Part shown: piece by piece, positions 1 to 9,071 of the stretch
How the letters are laid out: each line of letters starts with the position of its first letter
Position numbering within the stretch: position 1 is the stretch's first letter
Assembly (NCBI GenBank): GCA_046733635.1
Contig: JBKPPO010000285.1
Location: forward strand, 1 to 25,602
Length of the DNA stretch: 25,602 bases
Reading direction: 5' to 3'
Origin: CADEED01 sp046733635
Lineage (GTDB): Bacteria; Pseudomonadota; Gammaproteobacteria; Steroidobacterales; Steroidobacteraceae
Notes under the pieces: model-generated
Database searches by the model: none
Told to the model about the DNA's origin: nothing
The model's input: the letters and a program-made list of their open reading frames with translations, nothing else
Made by a program: the position numbers and the translations under genes

Positions 1-611
1 GCGCTCTGCCGCGCGCGTTCTCTCAGCACCGGAGCCCAGGGAAGCTGCAACTTGTCCGCGGCGCGCAGCGCGCTGACCAGCGTGGTGATCGCGCGCAGGT
101 TCATTCGGTGGTCCAGGTTCCGCAGGGACTCGAGCGGCTCCATGCCGGCGTGGATCTCGAGCGCCACGCGCTCCCAGGCGCGTCGCAGCGGACCGTCCGG
201 CGCGCGATCGCCGCAGAGCGCGAGCGCCGCGACCCAACTACTGCCCGCCTCCATCGCCACGGCGATGAGGTCGAGATGCAGAGGCAATTCGTCCAGCACC
301 TGACGTTCCACGCGGGATCGCAGCGCCTTGAGCATCCGCGGCGCGAGGATGAAAGCCAGTGCCGCCACCGTGCTGGCCGATGCGATTGCCAGCCAGATGG
401 AATGACCAGACAACACGGCCGCTGCCAATACCGGCATCGCCGCAAGTGCCGCGGCCAGGCCGCGCGCCGCGGGCCACTGCGGCGGCGAGACGAGCCTGTC
501 GAACTCGGCGCGCATCAACGCGTCGTGGATCTCGAGCCACCCGCGCAGGCCGAAGGCGCCCAACGGCACCAGCCCCGCTCCCAGCAGCAACAAAAGAAAA
601 GTCGACTCCAT
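1..611 (-). CDS. TadC-like type II secretion F-domain membrane protein (3' end outside window)
   Basis: This is the inner-membrane platform component of a Tad/type IVc pilus or related secretion machine, by family. The 203 residues visible start with a hydrophobic helix (residues 5-23), followed by two further hydrophobic stretches at about 53-68 and 72-91. A T2SSF-type cytoplasmic domain follows, with the characteristic run LPLHLDLIAVAMEAG at 109-123 and a second half ending in LVSALRAADKLQLPWAPVL. The C-terminal membrane helices lie beyond the left edge. The ATG directly follows the TGA of the TadB-like gene, and GGAG sits six bases before it inside that gene, so the two are translationally coupled. 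The family call rests on the T2SSF pattern. Whether the machine makes a pilus or secretes something cannot be told from here. Confidence 0.8.
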   Translation of the reverse strand, partial: MESTFLLLLLGAGLVPLGAFGLRGWLEIHDALMRAEFDRLVSPPQWPAARGLAAALAAMPVLAAAVLSGHSIWLAIASASTVAALAFILAPRMLKALRSRVERQVLDELPLHLDLIAVAMEAGSSWVAALALCGDRAPDGPLRRAWERVALEIHAGMEPLESLRNLDHRMNLRAITTLVSALRAADKLQLPWAPVLRERARQS

Positions 612-1121
612 TCAGATCTCCACCCGCGCGAGCCGCCAGAGCAGGACGCAACCGAAGATCTCGACGATCAGGAGCCCCACGCGAGCACCCAGCGGGATCT
701 CGATGCCGATCGACTGGAGCAGCAGCGCCATGAGCGGCGGCGCGCTCGCCGCAAAGGCGCCGCGCCGCAAACCGGGTGCCGCGCGCGCCAGCATCTTGCG
801 CTCGAACGCCACGCGGCGACGCAATCGCAGCGCGAGGCGCTGCGCGCAATCCGCACGCAAGTCCGGCTGCCCCGCGAATTCCTGCGCGAGCTTCAACACC
901 ACGGTCTCCGGGATTCGCAATCGCTCGAGCCTTTGTTCGACCGGAGTCTCCAGCGGCAGCGCCACCTCCCCGGCTTGCAACGCCGCTGCGTGTGCAACCA
1001 GCGCGTCCGCGAGTGCACGCATCTCCCGGCTGTGCTCGCGGCGGCGCCAGGCGGCCAATGCCGGCAACGCGATGAGCAGCGCCAGCGGCGGCCACACCAG
1101 GAACTGCCCGGCATCAAACAT
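612..1121 (-). CDS. Short TadB-like T2SSF-family membrane protein
   Basis: A 169-residue protein, probably the TadB-type partner of the TadC-like product encoded next. Residues from about 7 to 25 form one hydrophobic helix. A cytoplasmic, Arg/Ala/Leu-rich region follows, and two C-terminal hydrophobic segments end in LWRLARVEI, the usual layout of the end of a TadB protein. Canonical TadB is about 300 residues with two N-terminal helices and a clear T2SSF domain, so this one is short and its central domain is degenerate. The ATG at 1121 has AGG about nine bases upstream. The reading frame stays open upstream to 1244, but that stretch is better read as the overlapping 44-residue gene. The start overlaps the stop of that small gene by eight bases. 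The assignment leans on the TadC neighbour. Confidence 0.6.
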   Translation of the reverse strand: MFDAGQFLVWPPLALLIALPALAAWRRREHSREMRALADALVAHAAALQAGEVALPLETPVEQRLERLRIPETVVLKLAQEFAGQPDLRADCAQRLALRLRRRVAFERKMLARAAPGLRRGAFAASAPPLMALLLQSIGIEIPLGARVGLLIVEIFGCVLLWRLARVEI

Positions 1122-1248
1122 GCGCGCGCACCTGCTGCCAGAGCCAAGCGCCATAGCATTGCCACAGCCCGCTGAACAGCATGAAGACCGCGCCCAGCCA
1201 CCAGGCCCTGCGGAAGAATCGACGCGAAGGGGTTTCGAGCGCATCCAT
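1114..1248 (-). CDS. 44-residue single-helix membrane protein
   Basis: A small ORF reading MDALETPSRRFF at its start, then a basic patch (RR) and one hydrophobic, Trp-rich helix at about residues 16-36, ending QQVRAHV. It is too short for most gene callers. Its last eight bases overlap the start of the TadB-like gene, which is typical of translational coupling in an operon. No function is recognised. It may be a small assembly factor of the Tad machine, or it may supply the first membrane helix that the shortened TadB-like protein lacks. A one-base frameshift would fuse the two. No convincing ribosome binding site is visible, only GAG six bases upstream. An alternative start at 1258 lies in another frame. 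Confidence 0.5.
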   Translation of the reverse strand: MDALETPSRRFFRRAWWLGAVFMLFSGLWQCYGAWLWQQVRAHV

Positions 1249-1267
1249 GCACGCTCATTGCAACCGG

Positions 1268-1305
1268 GATCGCGTGAACTGTCAGCGCGCGAATGCCACG
1301 CGATC
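1268..1305. repeat. 9-bp perfect inverted repeat upstream of the Tad genes
   Basis: GATCGCGTG at 1268-1276 is the exact reverse complement of CACGCGATC at 1297-1305, with a 20-base spacer. It lies in the 77-base gap between the Cys-rich membrane protein gene and the 44-residue gene. No U-tract follows on the minus strand, so it does not look like a standard intrinsic terminator. It could be a regulator site for the Tad genes or a chance repeat. Confidence 0.35.
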
Positions 1306-1325
1306 GATGTGAATTGCGGCTTGCC

Positions 1326-1877
1326 TCAGGCTTTCACGGCAGCGATGCGCCGCGAGTCGATCCCTTCGCGGTTCGCGGTCGTGAACACGTTGAGGTAGTC
1401 GGAATTGGTGAACGCCAGCTTCATGAACGCGACGCGGCCGTAACCTTCGCCGAATTGCACATTCGCCTGCTTGATGCGCACGGGTTGATAGAAGCTCGTC
1501 TGCGGCGGAGACGGCCGGCGAAAGCGGTAGAACAGGATCACGAGTGCGAGCGCCAGTCCCGCGCTGATGGCGAACAGATGCTCGGACATCCATAGCGGAA
1601 ACGCAGTGTAATTACCCCACGCCAGCAAGCCGCCGAAGGTCACGCCAGTGACCACACCCCAGACGAGCAGTCTCGCGAACCAGCCCGACGGCCGGCGCCG
1701 CGTGGTCTTGCGACATGCGGCGCAGATGGGAATCGCGAGATTGAACGTGGTCTCGACACCGCCGATGCCGAAGTAGCGCGTCACCCGCGTGTCCTGGATT
1801 TCCGCCACGCAGTCGATGTCGCCGCAATTGCAGCAGAACGTGGCGGGAAAGTTCAACCCGGGCGGCTCGATCTGCAT
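1326..1877 (-). CDS. Cys-rich, two-helix membrane protein of unknown function
   Basis: A 183-residue protein that I do not recognise by name. The N-terminal part carries cysteines at 15, 16, 18, 23, 52 and 55 (CCNCGDIDC and ICAAC), arranged like a zinc ribbon. A basic stretch at 56-64 precedes two hydrophobic helices at about 68-89 and 100-117. The C-terminal 65 residues are soluble and end in an alpha/beta-looking segment with FTNSDYLNVF. By this layout it is an inner-membrane protein with a metal-binding cytoplasmic head and a soluble tail. The ATG lies one base after the mmsA stop (TGAAATG), so it is likely co-translated with mmsA by reinitiation. No separate ribosome binding site is visible. 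A functional link to mmsA cannot be claimed from position alone. Confidence 0.8.
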   Translation of the reverse strand: MQIEPPGLNFPATFCCNCGDIDCVAEIQDTRVTRYFGIGGVETTFNLAIPICAACRKTTRRRPSGWFARLLVWGVVTGVTFGGLLAWGNYTAFPLWMSEHLFAISAGLALALVILFYRFRRPSPPQTSFYQPVRIKQANVQFGEGYGRVAFMKLAFTNSDYLNVFTTANREGIDSRRIAAVKA

Positions 1878-1878
1878 T

Positions 1879-3390
<1,512 letters not shown>

Positions 3391-3444
3391 GCGGCGAGTG
3401 TAGCGCCCCGCCCCGGCGCCCGCGAATTCACTCATACTGTGGCC
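3391..3444. promoter_or_regulatory. Divergent 54-base intergenic region
   Basis: This gap separates mmsA (minus) from the coiled-coil membrane protein gene (plus), so both promoters must lie in it or overlap the start of the opposite gene. A weak -10-like catact lies at 3433-3438 on the plus strand. No good Shine-Dalgarno sequence precedes either ATG, so leaderless or weakly initiated mRNA is possible. No operator is recognised. Confidence 0.3.
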
Positions 3445-4086
3445 ATGCAGAAGACGCCGAACGAGCGCGAGAAGCTCCTCGAGGACATCGAAAAACTGCT
3501 GGCCGAAGCGCCCGACGAGGCGAGCCGCCGCGATCTCGAACGCCTGCGTGAATCCATGAATTCGCCGCAGATGCGCGACATGGCACAGGCCATCGAGAAC
3601 AGTCCGCCGCGCAAGGCGTCGGATCTGGTGTTGCTGTTCCACGTGCCTGCGCTGCCCATGGCGCTCACGGCTTCGGTGTGTGTGCTCGCGAGCGCGTTGT
3701 GCCTGTACGCGGTCATGCTCGCCTGGACGAACCCGCTCATCCTCATCGGCTCGCGCGTGATGAATCTATGGTTGATCGCCGCATTCTTCGGCGCGGTCAC
3801 GGTGGCGTTCACCGCCCTGTCGTTCCGCCGCAGTTTCTTCGTGCGCATCGACACGGACGGCATGACGACACGCGCCGCGGGCCGGCGATGGCAGCATCTT
3901 CGCGTCGGCGGGGCGCGCTGGAAAGACATCCGGGCCGTGACCGAAAGGCCGGATCGCGTGCTCGAGATCCGGACGGCCGAAGGCGCCATCCTCGAAGTGC
4001 CGCTGAAGCTCGTGAACTACAAGGTGCTCAAGCATCACCTCGACAACATGGTGATGCTGTACGGGGATCGCTCGCCCGCGAACTAA
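3445..4086 (+). CDS. Coiled-coil, two-helix membrane protein with basic C-terminal domain
   Basis: A 213-residue protein of unknown function. Residues 4-40 are highly charged and predicted by eye to be helical or coiled-coil (EREKLLEDIEKLLAEAP). Two hydrophobic helices follow at about 67-92 and 106-126. The C-terminal 85 residues alternate hydrophobic and charged residues in a beta-rich pattern (FFVRIDTDGMTTR, VLEIRTAEGAILEVPL), like small PH-type domains in bacterial membrane proteins. The ATG at 3445 is preferred over an in-frame GTG at 3439. It is transcribed divergently from mmsA and ends convergently with the glycogen operon: its TAA at 4084-4086 overlaps the TAG of the YCII gene. No function is claimed. 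Confidence 0.8.
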   Translation: MQKTPNEREKLLEDIEKLLAEAPDEASRRDLERLRESMNSPQMRDMAQAIENSPPRKASDLVLLFHVPALPMALTASVCVLASALCLYAVMLAWTNPLILIGSRVMNLWLIAAFFGAVTVAFTALSFRRSFFVRIDTDGMTTRAAGRRWQHLRVGGARWKDIRAVTERPDRVLEIRTAEGAILEVPLKLVNYKVLKHHLDNMVMLYGDRSPAN

Positions 4087-4463
4087 CGCCAGGCCGACGG
4101 CGTTTCGTTGGCGACGGATTCGGCCACTGCCTTGTCCGCTTCCAGCGGACGGATCTCGTAGTTCAGGCCGTACTGCATGCAAGGGTTCTGCGCGGCCAGC
4201 GCGGCGGCCTCATCGAGACTGGCCGCGAGGATGAACCAGTAACCGCCGATCCACTCCTTGGTCTCGACGAACGGGCCGTCGACGATGCCGGACCTGGACA
4301 CGATCCTGCGTTCGAGCGTGAGGCGGCTGCCCATCTTCATGCGCCCTTCCGCCACGTGACGCTCTATCCACTCGTAGAACTCGTCGATGGCGCGTTGCAC
4401 GTCGCGCGGCGAGGCGTCCGCGTCCCATTGTCCGCGCGAGAGCAGCAGGTATTCATTCGGCAT
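4083..4463 (-). CDS. YCII-related (DGPF-domain) protein
   Basis: A 126-residue protein with the YCII/DGPF signature VDGPFVETKEWIGGYWFI in its centre, followed by a helix (ASLDEAAALAAQNP) and the usual C-terminal strand. Small proteins of this family have a ferredoxin-like dimeric fold, and many sit next to ECF sigma factors. Their biochemical role is mostly unknown. Here there is no sigma factor. It is the last gene of the operon and its ATG shares a base with the TGA of the thioredoxin-fold gene (TGATG). AGAGGA lies eight bases upstream and supports this start. The long open frame upstream of the ATG is only a shadow of that gene. Its stop overlaps the stop of the convergent gene. Confidence 0.85.
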   Translation of the reverse strand: MPNEYLLLSRGQWDADASPRDVQRAIDEFYEWIERHVAEGRMKMGSRLTLERRIVSRSGIVDGPFVETKEWIGGYWFILAASLDEAAALAAQNPCMQYGLNYEIRPLEADKAVAESVANETPSAWR

Positions 4464-5176
4464 CAGGACTGTCCTCTCGGCTCGTATTTCGCATCGGCTT
4501 CCGCCAACGCCTGCAGGTAACGCGACACCTTGGCGGGCGACGGGCCGATCATCCGGAATCCGTCCGGCAGGATCAGCGTGGGGAAGGCATACCGGCCGAT
4601 GGAGCGCAGCGCCGCAGCGTTCTCCTTCACGCGCGTTTCGCAAGGCGGCGCCGGCTCCGGCGTCACGGTCTCGGGCGGTTCACGACGATGCAGCCGGCGG
4701 AACTCCTCCATGGGATGCGCGGTGCACATCGCGGCCTCGAGCTCGGCCCACGCGACGCCATCGAAAGACGATGGAATGAATTCGACGCGATAGCCGGGAG
4801 CGCCGCCGCCGTCGAGCCACTTCTCGATGGCCATGCAGAAGGTGCAGCGAGGCGCCGTGAAGATCTGCAACGGCACGCCCGACGAATCGCCTTCGACGTG
4901 ACGCTCCGGCGCCGCGGCGGCCTTGCGCCATTGATCCGCGCGGACGGCTTCGGTCTGATATCGCCCCGCGACCGGTAGATAGGCCAGCACGAGCGCCACG
5001 ATCATTCCGGCTTCGAGCAGTCGATTGGCGCCGAAACGGGCGCGCGGCGGCACCACCTGCCGGCGCAAGTACCACCAACGCAGCGCCGCCAGCATCAATG
5101 CCAGCAGCAACCACCAGCGCGCCTGGGCCACGGCCGCCGGCGCCGAGTACAACACGCGCAGCAAGAACAGCTCCAC
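4463..5176 (-). CDS. Membrane-anchored thioredoxin/glutaredoxin-fold protein
   Basis: A 237-residue protein with two hydrophobic helices at about 21-38 and 54-71 and a thioredoxin-fold domain after them. The redox motif is CTFC (Cys111 and Cys114) in FTAPRCTFCMAIEKWL. The partner cis-proline loop is seen in YAFPTLILPDGFRMIG near the C-terminus. Two further cysteines lie between (AMCTAH and PPCETR). It is probably a membrane thiol-disulfide oxidoreductase; which side the domain faces cannot be fixed by eye. The GTG at 5176 is chosen because GAAGG sits seven bases upstream and the EamA stop is two bases before it. The frame is open much further upstream, but that is EamA shadow. It may be co-regulated with the glycogen genes, being in the same tight run. 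Confidence 0.75.
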   Translation of the reverse strand: MELFLLRVLYSAPAAVAQARWWLLLALMLAALRWWYLRRQVVPPRARFGANRLLEAGMIVALVLAYLPVAGRYQTEAVRADQWRKAAAAPERHVEGDSSGVPLQIFTAPRCTFCMAIEKWLDGGGAPGYRVEFIPSSFDGVAWAELEAAMCTAHPMEEFRRLHRREPPETVTPEPAPPCETRVKENAAALRSIGRYAFPTLILPDGFRMIGPSPAKVSRYLQALAEADAKYEPRGQS

Positions 5177-5178
5177 GC

Positions 5179-6069
5179 TCAGGCCTTCGACACCATCATC
5201 ACGCCGGCGATGGTCACCGCACCGCCGACGAGCATGGACACCAGCAGCGGCTCTCCGAGCACCAGCACGCTGATCGCGACCCCGAAGACCGGCACGAGAT
5301 TGTTGAACACGCTCGTGACCGATGCGCCTAGCTTCTTGACCGAGGTGTAGTACCAGACGAAGGCCAGCGCCGTGCCGAACACACCCAGGTACAGCAGCGA
5401 CACCACCATCGGCAAATCGAAATGCGTGGGATGCAGCGTGTCGAAGTGTGGTGCCGCCAGCAGCCCGAGCAGCAGCGTGCCCCAGAGCGCGGCATAGTTC
5501 GTGGCCGCGAGCGGCGTGAGACCGCCCATCACCTTGCGGCCGAGGATGGTGTACACGGCCCAGGACACCACGGCGGCAAACATCAGCAGCTCGCCCATGC
5601 CCACACCGCCCGTGGCAAAGCTCGTGAAATCCCCGCGCGAGACGACGATGGCCACTCCGAGCAACGCCACGCCGACGCCCATCCACCGCCGCGCACCGAG
5701 TCTTTCCTTGAGCACCACGGCCGAAATGGCGATCGTGATCGCGGGGTTCAGCGCGATGATCAGCGCCGCGCGGCTGGCCGGCAGACGCGCGAGCGCCCCC
5801 ATGAAGAAGAGGTTGTAGGCGAATACGCCCAGGCAGCCCAGCACGAACGTCCCTGCCCACTGCGCGCGCGTGAGCCGCGGCAATCCGCCTTCGAGCACGA
5901 ACGCCGCGACGAGCAGCGCCACGCAGGCCACGACATATCGCGCGAACGAACCCATGAGCGGCGTCAACGTGGCCACGACGATCTTGCCCGCGACGAACGT
6001 GCCGCCCCAGATCGCCGGCACGGCCACGAGCCGCGCGAAATCGGCCGGACGTGCCGCGGCGAGACTCAC
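5179..6069 (-). CDS. EamA/DMT-family transporter (RhaT/YdcZ-like permease)
   Basis: A 296-residue inner-membrane permease of the drug/metabolite transporter superfamily, with about ten hydrophobic helices in two EamA repeats. The first repeat ends with the hallmark LNPAITIAISAVVLKERLG and the second with FNNLVPVFGVAISVLVLGE. Many family members export amino acids, purine-type metabolites or sugars; the substrate here cannot be told. The start is taken as the GTG at 6069, which overlaps the cysQ stop as GTGA. The length matches the family. The frame is open further upstream only as a shadow of cysQ. No strong ribosome binding site is visible, so translation may depend on cysQ. Confidence 0.88.
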   Translation of the reverse strand: MSLAAARPADFARLVAVPAIWGGTFVAGKIVVATLTPLMGSFARYVVACVALLVAAFVLEGGLPRLTRAQWAGTFVLGCLGVFAYNLFFMGALARLPASRAALIIALNPAITIAISAVVLKERLGARRWMGVGVALLGVAIVVSRGDFTSFATGGVGMGELLMFAAVVSWAVYTILGRKVMGGLTPLAATNYAALWGTLLLGLLAAPHFDTLHPTHFDLPMVVSLLYLGVFGTALAFVWYYTSVKKLGASVTSVFNNLVPVFGVAISVLVLGEPLLVSMLVGGAVTIAGVMMVSKA

Positions 6070-6836
6070 TCGTCGCGGCCCCAGGCCACGAAGTTGCCGT
6101 TCTTGAACCCGGGCTTGCCGTACCGGAACCGCGCGCCATCGAGCGTGGTCATGCGGCCTCCGGCCGCCACGAGAACCGCATGGCCCGCGGCCGTGTCCCA
6201 TTCCATCGTGGTGCCTACGCGTGGATAGACGTCGGCCTGCCCCGAGGCCACGAGGCAGAACTTGAGTGACGAGCCGATGGATCGGAACTCGGTCACCGGG
6301 TAGTTGGCGAGGAACGCGTCGGTCTCGGGTGTGCGATGCGAACGCGAGCCCACGGCAACGAGACCGCGCGGCGGCCGGACCCGCGCGCTGATGCCCGAAC
6401 CCATCGCCGGCATGGTGCCGTCGGGATCGGAACCCATCTGCCCGGCGCGTTGCGCGCGGACATCGCCCCAGAACAATTCGCGGCGCGCCGGTGCGAACAC
6501 CACGCCGAGCACGGGCTCGCCGTCTTCGATGAGCGCGATGTTCACCGTGAACTCGTCGCGGTGACTGATGAATTCCTTGGTGCCATCGAGCGGATCGACC
6601 AGGAAGAAGCGGCTGCCCACCTGCGGCACCTTGCCCGCCGCCACGGATTCTTCCGCGACCACGGGGATGTCGGGTGCGATATCCGCCAGATCTTCGAGGA
6701 TGATCTTTTCGGCGGCTTCGTCGGCCACGGTGACAGGAGAGGCATCGGCCTTGTCGCGCACGGCGAAATCCGTGGCGTACACGGCCATGATGGCGCCGCC
6801 CGCGCGCTGCGCGGTGTAGATCAGGGACTGGAGCAT
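6066..6836 (-). CDS. cysQ: CysQ-like 3'(2'),5'-bisphosphate nucleotidase (inositol monophosphatase family)
   Basis: A cytoplasmic Mg2+-dependent phosphatase that by family removes the 3'-phosphate of PAP/PAPS, protecting sulfate assimilation and RNA turnover. The 256 residues carry all the metal-site motifs: TVADEAAEKI at 36-45, EES at 62-64, DPLDGTKEF at 81-89 and the C-terminal WDTAAGHAVL at 213-222. The subgroup (CysQ rather than SuhB) is judged from DPLDGTKEF, as SuhB and histidinol phosphatases normally have DGT.NF. It sits 15 bases after malQ and overlaps the EamA gene, so it belongs to the glycogen run. No sulfate-pathway gene is near, so a sugar-phosphate or other substrate is possible. 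The start ATG has only a weak upstream TAGGG. Confidence 0.88.
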   Translation of the reverse strand: MLQSLIYTAQRAGGAIMAVYATDFAVRDKADASPVTVADEAAEKIILEDLADIAPDIPVVAEESVAAGKVPQVGSRFFLVDPLDGTKEFISHRDEFTVNIALIEDGEPVLGVVFAPARRELFWGDVRAQRAGQMGSDPDGTMPAMGSGISARVRPPRGLVAVGSRSHRTPETDAFLANYPVTEFRSIGSSLKFCLVASGQADVYPRVGTTMEWDTAAGHAVLVAAGGRMTTLDGARFRYGKPGFKNGNFVAWGRDE

Positions 6837-6851
6837 GGCGTGATGATAACC

Positions 6852-9071
6852 CTAGGCCTGACGAGAGGCGGTGAGGGCCTGGCACAACTGCCGTACGTCG
6901 GCACGCGCGAATATCTCGCGCGCGCTCTCGGTCATGCGCCGCGTCCAGTTGGAGTATTCGCTGCTGGTGCCCGGAATGTTCACGGGCTCGAGCATGCCGA
7001 TCATGTCTTCGAGCTGCACCGTGATCAGCGCGGAACCCGTACGTCCGAGGTACACGTGGATCGCACGCGCGAGTAACGAGGAATACGCCGGCGCCGGCGG
7101 CGCATGGTCGGACATCTCGATGCTCTCGTCTTCTGGCCAGAGCTTCTCGCGGCGAAGCGCGCGCAGAAGCCGCTGGCGTTCCTTCGAACGCTCGGCTCTC
7201 GCCTGCGTGCCCATCGAGGCATCCACATAGAAACCCAGCTTCTCCCAGAGTTCGATGTCATGGCCTTCCCACCACCCTCGCAGCGTGGGCAGATCGTGCG
7301 TGGTGACCGTCGCCAGCGCGCGGCGCACGTAGTCGGCAGGCGCGACGAATTCGCCCTGCTGCTGCTCGAACATCACCACCTTGTAGTGATAGACGCCGAA
7401 CTCCGGCAGTGCCCGACGGATCTCCTCGGGCACCACGCCCAGATCCTCGCCGACGATGAGGCATTCGTTACGCTGGCTCTCGAGCGCGACCACGCCGAGA
7501 AGGTGTTCGAGTGGATAGTGCACGTAGCCGCCGTCCACGGACTTGAAGCCGCGCGGCACCCACCACTGACGGAACAGCGCCATCACGTGATCCAGCCGCA
7601 GAGCCCCGCAATGACGCATGCTCGCGCGGACCAGCGCGGCGAATGGCGCATACGCCGCGCGACGCAGCGCGCGAGGATCCTGCGGCGGGATGCCCCACTC
7701 CTGCCCCGCGACTCCCAGCGGGTCGGGCGGCGCGCCGATGGCCGCGCCCATGCAATACAACCGCTGATCGGACCAGGTCTCGGATCCCGAGGCGTTCACG
7801 CCTACGGCGTAGTCGCCGTACAGGCCGATCGAAAGGCCGAGTTCCTTCGCCTGGGCGCGCACGGCGCCGAGTTGCGTGGCCGCAAGCCACTGCAACCAGC
7901 CGAAGTACTCCACTTCGGTCGCATGTTCCGCCGCGAAACGTCGCACCGCTTCGGAATGCGGATCGTGATATTCGGCCGGCCAGTTGTGCCAGCCCGCGTG
8001 GGCGCCGCGTTTGCGGAAGTGCCGGTCGAGCGCGTCGAACAAGGCGTGCGCCTGCAGCGCGGCGCCACCCTGTTCCATGAATTCGCGATAGGCCCGCGCG
8101 CGCGGCGAGTTCCGGTCCAGGTGCTCCCGCAGGAAGACCGAGAATGCGGACTCGAGCACGGGTAGTTTGAGCGCGGCGACGTTCGCGTAATCCACTTGCG
8201 TGGCGGCACGGACTTGTTCGAGCAGCTTCCGGAAAGTCGCCGTGGCCATGAGCGCCTGGGCTTCTTGCGATTCGCGCACTTCGGGCACGGCCGCAACGTC
8301 GATATAGAAGATGTTCAACGCATGCCGGCTCGATGCTGAATACGGCGAGTACGACATCGGATCCGACGGGAACAAGGCGTGCACGGGATTGATGCCGACG
8401 AAATCCGCACCCGCGCCCGCGGCGAGCCGCAGCACTTCGGCGAGATCGCTGAAATCACCGATGCCCCAGTTGTTCTCCGAACGAAGCGTGTAGAGCTGGA
8501 CCGCCGCGCCCCAGACCTTGCCGCCGCCATTTTCATCGCGGCGCAGACGCGCGGGTTCGTAGATCCGGTCCGGCGCCACCAGCAGCGGGCAGCTCTCGGC
8601 GCCCGCGAACTCGAGCTCGATCTCCAGCCGGTGATAACCCGGCGGCAGGTCCTCCGGCAGGGGCAGATCGCGCAGCATGTACCAGCGGCCGTCGCGCTCG
8701 TAGGAGCCGCGTTCGGGCAAGGTCCAGGCGCGCACCTCGCCGGTCCGCTCGCCTCCCTGCTCCAGCACCACCCGATACTTGAGCAACGCGTTCTCGTTGA
8801 TCGCCGGTGTATTCACTCGCGCGACACGCGAGCCGACGCGCGACACGACGACGTCTTCCAGCAATCCCACGGGATGTGTGGCTTCGGATTCGGCGATCTG
8901 CGCTTCGAGCAATGCGGGATCGTCGAGCTGGCAGTGCATCGCACGCAGGATGGCCGCCTTGGTCGCAAGCGTGAAATGCTTCAGGTCGCCCTGGTAGGAG
9001 TGATAGGCATCGCCGATACCGCGCGCACGCGCGAGGCGCTCGATGAGGCCGCTCAGGTCGTCAGCCGGCAC
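6852..9071 (-). CDS. malQ: 4-alpha-glucanotransferase (amylomaltase)
   Basis: A GH77 enzyme that transfers maltodextrin units between alpha-1,4-glucans and releases glucose. The 739 residues carry the three acidic catalytic residues: nucleophile Asp494 in ALRLDHVMAL, acid/base Glu542 in IVGEDLGVVP, and Asp593 in TVTTHDLPTL. The N-terminal 130-150 residues form the extra domain common in proteobacterial MalQ, and the catalytic barrel begins near WGAAVQLYTLRSENNWGIGDF. The GTG at 9071 overlaps the end of glgX by 11 bases. It has no clear ribosome binding site, so translation probably follows glgX, and the exact start is uncertain. It converts the short dextrins left by GlgP and GlgX into longer chains plus glucose for the glucokinase. 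Confidence 0.95.
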   Translation of the reverse strand: MPADDLSGLIERLARARGIGDAYHSYQGDLKHFTLATKAAILRAMHCQLDDPALLEAQIAESEATHPVGLLEDVVVSRVGSRVARVNTPAINENALLKYRVVLEQGGERTGEVRAWTLPERGSYERDGRWYMLRDLPLPEDLPPGYHRLEIELEFAGAESCPLLVAPDRIYEPARLRRDENGGGKVWGAAVQLYTLRSENNWGIGDFSDLAEVLRLAAGAGADFVGINPVHALFPSDPMSYSPYSASSRHALNIFYIDVAAVPEVRESQEAQALMATATFRKLLEQVRAATQVDYANVAALKLPVLESAFSVFLREHLDRNSPRARAYREFMEQGGAALQAHALFDALDRHFRKRGAHAGWHNWPAEYHDPHSEAVRRFAAEHATEVEYFGWLQWLAATQLGAVRAQAKELGLSIGLYGDYAVGVNASGSETWSDQRLYCMGAAIGAPPDPLGVAGQEWGIPPQDPRALRRAAYAPFAALVRASMRHCGALRLDHVMALFRQWWVPRGFKSVDGGYVHYPLEHLLGVVALESQRNECLIVGEDLGVVPEEIRRALPEFGVYHYKVVMFEQQQGEFVAPADYVRRALATVTTHDLPTLRGWWEGHDIELWEKLGFYVDASMGTQARAERSKERQRLLRALRREKLWPEDESIEMSDHAPPAPAYSSLLARAIHVYLGRTGSALITVQLEDMIGMLEPVNIPGTSSEYSNWTRRMTESAREIFARADVRQLCQALTASRQA

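Noticed and set aside
238..1095. A 285-codon minus-strand ORF across the TadB/TadC-like genes
   Set aside because: It reads through both T2SSF genes in another frame, is Ala/Gly/Arg-rich and has no membrane-helix pattern, unlike the chosen frames.
3391..3642. N-terminal extension of mmsA to an upstream ATG
   Set aside because: It would add 84 residues unlike any MmsA and would overlap the divergent gene; the protein from 3390 already has normal length.
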